DNA from: CBCPNA01 sp965120415
Lineage (GTDB): Bacteria; Bacillota; Clostridia; Lachnospirales; CAG-274
DNA: 32,820 nucleotides
Assembly (NCBI GenBank): GCA_965120415.1
Contig: CBCPNA010000036.1
Coordinates: 1-32,820 of the forward strand
Reading direction: 5' to 3'
Numbering within the stretch: position 1 is the stretch's first letter; every line of letters starts with the position of its first letter. Positions 16,582 to 23,160 of the stretch are shown piece after piece. Made by a program: the position numbers and the translations under genes. The notes below the pieces were generated by a model, which had not been told where the DNA came from, ran no database searches, and worked only from the letters and a program-made list of their open reading frames with translations.

Positions 16582-16886
16582 AAGGAGGGTTAATATAAAG
16601 AAAAGAATTATAAGAGTGCTAAATATTGAAATATAAGTTATTAATAAATAGGCTGTGTAAGGCATTTTTAAAGCTAATGCAAATTTTAGAAATTTTATAA
16701 TACAACGATATATATTTTAGGAAATGTATTTAATATGGCTTATATAAAAACAATATAAATATAAGGGTAAGATATAAAAAAAGCCAGCAGTGGGGCAAAG
16801 CAAGCACAGCCGACGCAAATATAACCAAATATGCAAAAGAAAAAAGAGCAGAAGGGCAAGAGATAGAAAAACTTATGAGAGAAAAA
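16582..16886 (+). pseudogene. Gene debris: orphan Shine-Dalgarno and a startless C-terminal fragment
   Basis: The 490 bases between 16549 and 17038 hold no intact gene. A strong AAGGAGGG (16582-16589) is followed at the usual distance by AAG, not ATG, and the frames after it close quickly. Further on, 16782-16886 reads open in one frame as a protein-like fragment (SQQWGKASTADANITKYAKE, then KRAEGQEIEKLMREK and stop), with no start codon and stops just upstream. The helix-forming composition suggests the C-terminus of a lost gene. Family unknown. Confidence 0.4.
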
Positions 16887-17037
16887 TAGTTGTTATTAGC
16901 GAAATTATTACAGGTTTATTAGATTTTAAAATATAGAATAGCCCCTTAATATGAATACAAGGGTTTTATATCATTGAGACTAAATTAACAAGCTAAAAAA
17001 ACTTTTATTATTAAAAATTAATACGATAAAAAGGCTA

Positions 17038-18024
17038 TTAATAAGGGGCTATATCTTTTATAAAATTTTGATGGTAATCTTTTAAAAAAAGTATATTTTC
17101 TAATTGTCTTGAAATATATATAGGTATAAAATTTCTTTTTTTGTTATAAAATAACTCGCAAAGATTTATATACCTTTCAGGAAATAGCATCATAGCATAT
17201 AAAATAGGCAAGAGGGCGTTATCTATATGGTTAATTTTTGTATATTCATTTAAAATTTTGCTTAATGTAAGAGGATTTTGTTCATGTTTTTTTATAAATC
17301 TTATTAAAAATTTATATATATCATTAATAAAATGGTCTATAGACATATTTTCTAAATTATAAATAAAAATATTATTATCATATTTCAAAATATTTTCTTC
17401 TTTTAATTTATTATGGCATAGCATAATCTTTTTGCAAGCTTGCTTTTTAACTATGCTATAATTATATTTATTTAAAAGCTCTAAAGCTAAAAATGCATTT
17501 TCTTTAAAATAATTATAATTTTTTATAAAAAGGACGTCAAAATCAGATAGATTTTTTTGTTTAGATAAAAGCTTTTTCATTTTATCAAAATTTTGGAGCT
17601 TTTTTTCAAATAGTGTTTTTATATCTAAAGTTTGTGTTTTATTTTCATCTAAAGGGGGCAATGTACCTTGGCAAAGCTTATGAAATTTTGCGATATTTTT
17701 AACACTATTTAATATATCATCTTGATTACTAAAGCTTATTTCTTCAAAAGGGAAATAATCTGTCATAACATACAAAAGCCCATCACAAAAAACATAAGGT
17801 AACCCTCTTTTAGATTTATGATAAAAATCTATATTATTAAACCCTTGATTTTTTAAATTAGTTTTTATTTTGTCTATAAAAAGTATGCTTTCTATAGTAT
17901 TTGTAACAGGCTTTATAAGTTTTGCCCCTTTATTTGTTTCACATATATACATATATTTTAATTTTTTAGTATATTTTATTTTACAATCAAATTCTTTAAC
18001 TAAAGTTTTTAAAAGTTCATCCAT
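17038..18024 (-). CDS. CotS-like spore-coat / kinase-fold protein
   Basis: 328 aa with the layout of the CotS/YsxE branch of the aminoglycoside-phosphotransferase-like fold: N-terminal strands with a conserved Lys (KYMYICETNKGAKLIKPV), a hinge (LLYVMTDYFPFEEI), a helical lobe (NIAKFHKLCQG) and a catalytic-loop-like segment (KIMLCHNKLKEENIL, with CHNKLKEEN where kinases have HGD-N). The usual catalytic Asp is not in place, so activity is doubtful; the family is best known from spore coats. The start is ATG at 18022-18024, 8 bases after AGGAGG. A GTG three codons earlier lies inside that Shine-Dalgarno and is rejected. It is transcribed alone. Confidence 0.62.
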   Translation of the reverse strand: MDELLKTLVKEFDCKIKYTKKLKYMYICETNKGAKLIKPVTNTIESILFIDKIKTNLKNQGFNNIDFYHKSKRGLPYVFCDGLLYVMTDYFPFEEISFSNQDDILNSVKNIAKFHKLCQGTLPPLDENKTQTLDIKTLFEKKLQNFDKMKKLLSKQKNLSDFDVLFIKNYNYFKENAFLALELLNKYNYSIVKKQACKKIMLCHNKLKEENILKYDNNIFIYNLENMSIDHFINDIYKFLIRFIKKHEQNPLTLSKILNEYTKINHIDNALLPILYAMMLFPERYINLCELFYNKKRNFIPIYISRQLENILFLKDYHQNFIKDIAPY

Positions 18025-18342
18025 ATAAAACACCTCCTTTATTAAACTAGGGCAATTATATATTATTCATAGCAAAATTAAAATATGAGTGCTATATATT
18101 AAAAACTTAATTTAATCTAATTTAAATACATAAATTATAATAACATAATTTAAACAAAATTAAAATATTTATTATTAAAAAGAATAGATTTTTTTGTATT
18201 TTAAATAAAAAGCATAAAATAATATGCACAGCTTTTATTATAAAAGCATAAGATAAATATATGAGTTATAAAATTATAAAATATAGCATAATTTAGATAA
18301 TGTTGAATATACTTGATAATATTAAATTGTTAAGGACAATAT
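18025..18342. other. AT-rich intergenic gap with no gene
   Basis: Apart from the ribosome-binding site of the CotS-like gene (18033-18038), this stretch is nearly pure A+T. It holds no open frame with a start signal. Presumably it contains the promoter of the CotS-like gene, but no box is convincing; a sporulation sigma factor might be used. Confidence 0.6.
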
Positions 18343-18365
18343 AAAAAAGCTACATAAGTAGCTTT
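18343..18365 (-). terminator. Terminator of the M23 peptidase gene
   Basis: 8-bp stem (AAAGCTAC / GTAGCTTT) with a 4-base loop; six U residues follow on the minus strand. It starts 6 bases after the stop codon. Confidence 0.85.
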
Positions 18366-18370
18366 ATATA

Positions 18371-20041
18371 TTATTTTAAATAGTTTAAAGGATTTTGCTT
18401 TACTCCATCTTTAACAATTTCAAAATGTACATGGTTACCAGTGCTGTCGCCGGTACTTCCTACATATGCTATAATCTCGCCTTGGGCAACCTTTTGCCCG
18501 ACGGTAACAACGTTAGAAGAATTATGGGCGTAGTTGGTAACAAAGCCATTGCCATGATCGATAGTTACCATATAACCGTATCCAGAGCTTGACCAGCCAG
18601 AAAAGGTAACTGTACCACCGTCTGATGCTTTAATAGGGGTACCGCTAGCACAAGCTAAATCTATACCGTAATGCATAGTACCCCATCTATAGCTAAATGT
18701 TGAAGTAAGCTGAGCGCCAGAAACAGGGTATATAAAGCTACCTATTGCTTTTTTAGGTGGAGTTTCTAATGTACCAACTTCAACTACTTCTGCTACAGGC
18801 TCTGTAATAACTGTTTCTGATATAATTTCTCTTTCTTGTTCTACTCCGTTTACTTTTGTGATAGTTGCAGTAACTTCTTTAGAACCGTCTGAACCAGCAG
18901 AAATAACACTTCTGTAAGTTTTGTATTCTTCATCGTTATTTACATATTCTGTACTTTTTTGTATAGTTTCTGTGTAAGTTGTTTGTTCTTTAGTAACAAC
19001 AGATAATAAAGGTACAGGTACAATAAGATTTATTTCTTGTCCTATTTTTAATACTGTTGTTTCTGTTAAGTCTGGGTTAATTTCAAGTAGCTCGGACATA
19101 GTCATATCATTATCTATGGCTATTTGGTATAAAGTGTCGCCGGCTTTAATCTCGTAAGTTTGCCCTTGTTCTGAATTAACTGTTAAGAGACTTAAAGCTG
19201 TTTCACTTGATGATATGTCTGCTTCTACAACATAGCTTGGAACAATTTCTACATCTTGGACAAAAGATGGCTCTTCGGTAAGGTTAGCATCGTCTGAAAC
19301 ATATTGGCTAGATATAGTAGCTAAAAGCTCTTTAGCAACATCTTCGCTTTGTACAGTTGCTATTTCTACTCCATCGACAACAATAGTGGCGGCGGATACT
19401 TTAAAGGTATATAGCTTAGCTATTTGAGAAAGGGCGTATTCTGTACTTACAATTTCGTCTTTAGAAGCGTGTATAGGGCGCAGGGTTATTTCTTCATTTA
19501 CTAAAACATCAGTGCCTAGCTCTTCTTTTAGCTTAGCAAGAGCTGTATTTGTTAGCTCTTCTGCTGTTAAGTCTTTATCTTTTATAATACCTATGAGACG
19601 GTCACCTAAAAAAACTTGCTGAGCATTTTTGTGCGTTAAAAGAAAGACAGCTATAGATATTAAGATGATTAAAGCGACTACAATAAATGTTTTTTTATGA
19701 AATTTGATTTTTTTAAATTTTAATTTGCGCTTTGGCTCTTTTTCGTATTTATTTTTGAAATCTATTATATTATTTTTTTTATTGTCTTTTGCATATAATA
19801 TATCGTTAGAGTCATCAGCATCGTTATCTGGCAAAGCAACGCCAGAAGGGTTATAAAATAGCTGATTAAGCTCTTTTTCAGGTGGGGGGATATAGACAAG
19901 TGTATTTTTAATATTTTCATGTTTTGCAGTTTCTTCATTTGCTTTAGAAATAGTTAACCTTTCTGTAGGAAAATTGATTATTTTTGTAGTAGTTTCTTTT
20001 TTGTCTTGCAAATTTCCGTTTTTTCTGTTAGGGTATAACAT
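18371..20041 (-). CDS. Membrane-anchored LysM-G5-M23 peptidoglycan endopeptidase
   Basis: 556-aa wall hydrolase. A charged cytoplasmic N-terminus of about 110 residues is followed by one membrane helix (about 118-136), an extracellular region with a YabE/SpoIIQ-like strand-rich part, a LysM domain (about 295-341, YEIKAGDTLYQIA), a G5 domain (about 345-424) and a C-terminal M23 metallopeptidase (about 435-550). Zinc ligands His457 and Asp461 (HYGIDLA) and the HxH pair His537/His539 (GNHVHFE) are intact, so it should be active. The fixed membrane anchor with LysM suggests action close to the septum or growing wall. The ATG has AGGAGG upstream; the promoter is consensus-like and bears a WalR-type repeat. 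Confidence 0.93.
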   Translation of the reverse strand: MLYPNRKNGNLQDKKETTTKIINFPTERLTISKANEETAKHENIKNTLVYIPPPEKELNQLFYNPSGVALPDNDADDSNDILYAKDNKKNNIIDFKNKYEKEPKRKLKFKKIKFHKKTFIVVALIILISIAVFLLTHKNAQQVFLGDRLIGIIKDKDLTAEELTNTALAKLKEELGTDVLVNEEITLRPIHASKDEIVSTEYALSQIAKLYTFKVSAATIVVDGVEIATVQSEDVAKELLATISSQYVSDDANLTEEPSFVQDVEIVPSYVVEADISSSETALSLLTVNSEQGQTYEIKAGDTLYQIAIDNDMTMSELLEINPDLTETTVLKIGQEINLIVPVPLLSVVTKEQTTYTETIQKSTEYVNNDEEYKTYRSVISAGSDGSKEVTATITKVNGVEQEREIISETVITEPVAEVVEVGTLETPPKKAIGSFIYPVSGAQLTSTFSYRWGTMHYGIDLACASGTPIKASDGGTVTFSGWSSSGYGYMVTIDHGNGFVTNYAHNSSNVVTVGQKVAQGEIIAYVGSTGDSTGNHVHFEIVKDGVKQNPLNYLK

Positions 20042-20171
20042 AAAAACCTCCTAAAGGTGTTTGTATAGCGCTACTAAAACATTAAGATAAAAATTAATAT
20101 AAAAAGGGGATATAAGGGGAATATATATAATTATGTAGAAAAATAAGGTAAAACCCCTTAAATAGTAGGCT

Positions 20172-20188
20172 GTAACAAATTTGTAACA
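20172..20188 (-). promoter_or_regulatory. WalR-like direct repeat at the M23 promoter
   Basis: On the minus strand TGTTAC-AAATT-TGTTAC, an exact TGTWAH-N5-TGTWAH match. It begins at the base directly after the -10 box, exactly as at 8033-8049. Confidence 0.65.
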
Positions 20189-20217
20189 ATTATAACATAT
20201 TCTAATCTTTTTTGCAA
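20189..20217 (-). promoter_or_regulatory. Sigma-A promoter of the M23 peptidase gene
   Basis: On the minus strand TTGCAA (20212-20217), 17-bp spacer, TATAAT (20189-20194). The leader to the ATG is about 140 bases. Confidence 0.85.
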
Positions 20218-20268
20218 GAAAAATTTTACAAAAAATAAAAATTTTATGTTTTATATGTTCTTGTTATA

Positions 20269-20277
20269 TGTTATAAT
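20269..20277 (+). promoter_or_regulatory. Extended -10 promoter of ddl-murI
   Basis: TGTTATAAT (TGn-TATAAT) lies 47 bases upstream of the ddl ATG. No good -35 box is present, which is usual for an extended -10. Confidence 0.6.
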
Positions 20278-20323
20278 CTATATAAATAACCTATATAACC
20301 TAATTAAGAAGAGAGGAATAAAT

Positions 20324-21385
20324 ATGCAAAAAAAGGCTGTTTCTGTAATATTTGGAGGGCGTTCTAGCGAACATGAAATATCTAAATTATCGGCAGCAAC
20401 TATAATAAATAATATATCAAAGGACAAATATGATATAATACCTATATATATAACTAAAACAGGTATATGGAAAATATATACAGGTGGCATAGATAACTTT
20501 TCTTTAGCTACTTTTGAGCAAAATTTAGAAGAGGCTATTATAAGCCCTTCTTTAGCACATAGCGGTATAATAAAATTAGATAAAGGCAAATTTAAAATAA
20601 TAAAAATAGATGTAGTATTTTTAGCGATGCATGGTAAATACGGTGAAGACGGCACTATACAAGGGCTATTAGAGCTAGCTAACATACCATACGTTGGAGC
20701 TAATGTTTTATCTTCTGCTATTTGTATGGATAAAGCTTTTACAAAAATTATTGTAGAAAACATTGGGATAAATCAAGCAAAATTTAAAATAATAACAAAA
20801 AATGATTTGTTAGATACAAACGAGATAGAAGAGGAAATAGGGTATCCATGCTATATAAAGCCAGCAAACGGTGGTTCTTCTATAGGTGTAACAAAAGCTG
20901 AAGATTTAAAAAGCCTTAAAGATGCTATAGATTTAGCTTTTAAATACGATAATAAAATAATTATAGAAAAAAATATAATAGGAAGAGAGGTAGAGTGCGC
21001 TATATTAGGTAATGATGAGCCAAAAACAGCAAGCAAAATAGGCGAAATAATAACAGATGGTTATTACGATTTTGACGCAAAATATAAAAACGATAAAGAC
21101 AACACATGCTTTTTGGAAAATATCGAAGAAGATGCCTTAAAACAAATAAAAAATAACGCTATAAAAATATTTAAAGCGCTAGATGTAAAAGGGCTTGCAA
21201 GGGTGGACTTTTTTATAGAAAATAGCACAGGGCGCATTATATTTAACGAAATAAACACGTTGCCGGGCTTTACAGATATAAGCATGTATTACAAGCTATT
21301 TAAAGAAGATGGCATGAGCCTTACAAAGCTTATTGATACATTAATAAACTTAGCTTTTGAAAATTTTGAAAATAAAATTATTTAA
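20324..21385 (+). CDS. ddl: D-alanine--D-alanine ligase
   Basis: ATP-grasp ligase that joins two D-alanines for peptidoglycan precursors in the cytoplasm. 353 aa. The N-terminal domain has VIFGGRSSEHEIS, the central part HGKYGEDGTIQGLLELANIPYVG, the ATP-binding loop CYIKPANGGSSIGV, and the C-terminal metal and substrate site ARVDFFIE and FNEINTLPGFTDISMY. The ATG chosen (MQKKAVSVIFGG) follows AGAGAGG at proper distance. The frame extends 26 codons further upstream, but through promoter sequence without a ribosome-binding site. murI follows after 11 bp, so the operon supplies D-amino-acid steps of wall synthesis. Confidence 0.95.
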   Translation: MQKKAVSVIFGGRSSEHEISKLSAATIINNISKDKYDIIPIYITKTGIWKIYTGGIDNFSLATFEQNLEEAIISPSLAHSGIIKLDKGKFKIIKIDVVFLAMHGKYGEDGTIQGLLELANIPYVGANVLSSAICMDKAFTKIIVENIGINQAKFKIITKNDLLDTNEIEEEIGYPCYIKPANGGSSIGVTKAEDLKSLKDAIDLAFKYDNKIIIEKNIIGREVECAILGNDEPKTASKIGEIITDGYYDFDAKYKNDKDNTCFLENIEEDALKQIKNNAIKIFKALDVKGLARVDFFIENSTGRIIFNEINTLPGFTDISMYYKLFKEDGMSLTKLIDTLINLAFENFENKII

Positions 21386-21396
21386 AGGTATTTGAT

Positions 21397-22200
21397 ATGA
21401 AAGATTTAAAAAATAGTCCTATAGGTATTTTTGATTCGGGGGTGGGGGGGCTTACCGTTTTTAAAGAAATAAAAAAGGCTTTGCCAAAAGAGGATATAGT
21501 ATATTTTGGCGATACATTAAGAGCGCCCTATGGCGCTAAAAACAAAGAAGAGCTTTTTAAATATGCTTGTCAAATCATAAACTTTTTGAAAACAAAAAAT
21601 GTAAAATTAATTATTATTGCATGTAACACAGTAAGCACTAATTGTTACAATGAGCTTAAAAACGTATTTCCACAAATACCTATTTTTGAAATTATAGGCA
21701 CGGGGGTTTTATCTGCTTTAAAAAAGGTAGATGCAAAAAAAATAGGGGTTATAGCGACAGAATCAACAGTAAAAACAAAGCAATATGAAATAAAAATAAA
21801 AAATGCCTTTAAAGGGGTAGAGGTATATGAAAGAGCTTGCCCTTTTTTAGTACCTCTTATAGAAAGGGGGCTTTTAAAAAGTCCTCTTACATTTGATATG
21901 GTTAAATATTATTTAAAAGATTTTAAAAATATAGATACACTTATTTTAGGCTGTACCCATTATCCATTTTTACAAAATATGATAGAAGATATATTAGGTA
22001 AAGATATAAAAATTATAAATCCGGCTGATGAAATTGCATATAATATCAAAAGTTTTATTTTGGAAAATAATATAAATAATGGTAAAGGAGGAAAATATAA
22101 CTTGTTTGTTAGCAAAAAAAATCCATCTTTTGACAAAATTTGTGAAAACTTATTAAAAAAAATTTACATTTCTGAAAAAATTAATATAAAATACTATTGA
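21397..22200 (+). CDS. murI: Glutamate racemase
   Basis: Makes D-glutamate for peptidoglycan without a cofactor, by a two-cysteine mechanism. 267 aa, normal length. The active-site elements are all present: Asp13-Ser14 (GIFDSGVGGLTV), Cys76 (IACNTVST), and Cys186 with His188 (LGCTHYPF). It follows ddl by 11 bp with AAAGG as ribosome-binding site. The stop codon overlaps the -35 box of the trxA promoter. The last 30 residues are Lys/Asn-rich and variable, as is common. Confidence 0.95.
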   Translation: MKDLKNSPIGIFDSGVGGLTVFKEIKKALPKEDIVYFGDTLRAPYGAKNKEELFKYACQIINFLKTKNVKLIIIACNTVSTNCYNELKNVFPQIPIFEIIGTGVLSALKKVDAKKIGVIATESTVKTKQYEIKIKNAFKGVEVYERACPFLVPLIERGLLKSPLTFDMVKYYLKDFKNIDTLILGCTHYPFLQNMIEDILGKDIKIINPADEIAYNIKSFILENNINNGKGGKYNLFVSKKNPSFDKICENLLKKIYISEKINIKYY

Positions 22201-22225
22201 TTTTTTTAAAAAAATGTATTATAAT
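22197..22225 (+). promoter_or_regulatory. Sigma-A promoter of trxA, overlapping the end of murI
   Basis: TTGATT (22197-22202), 17-bp spacer, TATAAT (22220-22225). The -35 box contains the murI stop codon TGA. Confidence 0.85.
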
Positions 22226-22259
22226 ATATTTTGTATAGAATAAATAAGGGGGGATGAAT

Positions 22260-22577
22260 TTGGCACAAGTTTTAAATAGTCAAGAGGAGTTTGATCAGCT
22301 TGTACTTTCTAAGGGCGTTGCTATGGTAGATTTTTTTGCTACATGGTGTGGTCCTTGTAAGATGTTAAGCCCAGTTATTGATGAAGTTGCCGAAGAACTT
22401 AGCGGCAAAGCTACAGTTGTTAAAGTTGATAGCGACGTAATGGGTGATACTTGTTCTAAATATTCTATCAAATCATTGCCTACTCTTGTATTTTTTAAAG
22501 ACGGTAAAGAAGTTGATAGAGTTGTCGGTGTAACTTCAAAAGAAGATATAATCGAAAAGCTAAACTCATTAAATTAG
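22260..22577 (+). CDS. trxA: Thioredoxin
   Basis: Small cytoplasmic disulfide reductase, 105 aa. The active site WCGPC has the redox cysteines at 30 and 33, the buried Asp is in VDFFATW, and the cis-proline loop KSLPTLVFFKDGKEV is present, so the fold is complete. I place the start at TTG 22260, seven bases after AAGGGGGG. The ATG at 22254 touches the Shine-Dalgarno sequence and is less likely; it would add only two residues. It has its own strong promoter at the end of murI. A long hairpin and a possible RNA lie downstream before the terminator at 22796. Confidence 0.94.
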   Translation: MAQVLNSQEEFDQLVLSKGVAMVDFFATWCGPCKMLSPVIDEVAEELSGKATVVKVDSDVMGDTCSKYSIKSLPTLVFFKDGKEVDRVVGVTSKEDIIEKLNSLN

Positions 22578-22595
22578 TTTAGCATTTAGGACGAT

Positions 22596-22628
22596 ATAAG
22601 GTTATAAAGGTTGTAACCTTTACCTTAT
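22596..22628 (+). other. Nested stem-loop downstream of trxA
   Basis: Outer arms ATAAGGT / ACCTTAT and inner arms AAAGGTT / AACCTTT form a stem of 14 pairs with a small bulge. No U-run follows on either strand, so it is not a classical terminator; it could stabilise the trxA 3' end. Confidence 0.55.
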
Positions 22629-22649
22629 AAAAAGATACTTATATAAAAA

Positions 22650-22820
22650 GGTTTAGACACGAGCCTAAAGCTATATATTTATAGTGAAAGTCTTAATTAT
22701 TGTTTTTATTACATAAGCAATTTTAAGAACCTAGCTTTTGCTAGAGTGTCAAGCAAAAAATATTTTTGCAAACAGACATCGTTTTATAAATTATTAGTAG
22801 GGCTTTTGCCCTACTTTTTC
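22650..22820 (+). ncRNA. Candidate structured RNA ending in an intrinsic terminator
   Basis: No frame is open here, yet complementary segments nest well. GACAC (22656-22660) can pair with GTGTC (22746-22750), enclosing hairpins CTATA/TATAG (22671-22684), CTTAA/TTAAG (22692-22727) and CTAGC/GCTAG (22731-22744). A GCAAAAA/TTTTTGC hairpin (22753-22769) follows, then the terminator. It may be a separate small RNA or the 3' untranslated region of trxA. In AT-rich DNA such short helices can be chance. No known RNA family recognised; 6S, SRP and tmRNA hallmarks were not seen. Confidence 0.3.
22796..22820 (+). terminator. Strong terminator of the trxA/candidate-RNA transcript
   Basis: 8-bp stem AGTAGGGC / GCCCTACT with a TTTT loop and TTTTT after it. 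It is the most GC-rich hairpin in the area. Confidence 0.9.
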
Positions 22821-22833
22821 TTATGCGCAAATT

Positions 22834-22885
22834 AAGCTAATTTCTTTAATAATAAAAATAGATATATTGTTAAAGAAATTAGCTT
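22834..22885. repeat. 16-bp perfect inverted repeat
   Basis: AAGCTAATTTCTTTAA (22834-22849) and TTAAAGAAATTAGCTT (22870-22885) are exact reverse complements 20 bases apart. There is no U-run on either side. It lies between the trxA terminator and the thrS fragment; it could be a decayed element end or a structured RNA. Confidence 0.7.
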
Positions 22886-22899
22886 GAATAATTATATAA

Positions 22900-23095
22900 T
22901 AAGTTTATTTTTAATTTTATCACTTAAATTTTTTTGTGATTTATTGTTATTTTATAAAGTATTTGCTATTTGGTTAGTATAGCTGTTAAATTTAGAAGAA
23001 ATAGTCAAAACAATAGCTTGTATAGGTGCAAGCCATCTAAGGAAAGCCTATAGTGTACTTTTTTATAAGCATAAGCAAATGACTTTTCATAACGG
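22900..23095 (-). pseudogene. Decayed partial duplicate of thrS
   Basis: This stretch is clearly similar to the part of thrS at about 23325-23527, in the same orientation and order. The match is best over 22957-23093, where long runs such as AAGTATTTGCTATTTGG and AACAATAGCTTGTATAGG are shared exactly. It corresponds to the end of the catalytic domain and start of the anticodon-binding domain (WLAPIQAIVL ... SSKFNSY). It carries a frameshift near 23040 (CCTTAGATGG against CCTACATGG in thrS) and a nonsense change (TAA where thrS has CAA), so it is not functional. Confidence 0.85.
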
Positions 23096-23121
23096 TAAAA
23101 GATAGCTTAGTATAAAAATAA

Positions 23122-23155
23122 CCCCTTTAATAACCTTAAAGATTATTAAAAGGGG
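23122..23155 (-). terminator. Terminator of thrS
   Basis: CCCCTTTAATAA paired with TTATTAAAAGGGG (one bulge); on the minus strand it is followed by TTATTTTTAT. It begins a few bases after the thrS stop. Confidence 0.8.
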
Positions 23156-23160
23156 GCAAA

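Noticed and set aside
18031..18033. GTG start for the CotS-like gene
   Set aside because: It overlaps the AGGAGG site itself; ATG at 18022-18024 has ideal spacing.
22254..22256. ATG start for thioredoxin
   Set aside because: It touches the Shine-Dalgarno run; TTG six bases on has normal spacing. The difference is only two residues.
22656..22750. tRNA or tRNA-like gene downstream of trxA
   Set aside because: Multi-arm folding is possible, but there is no GTTCRA T-loop, no CCA end and the arm sizes do not fit.
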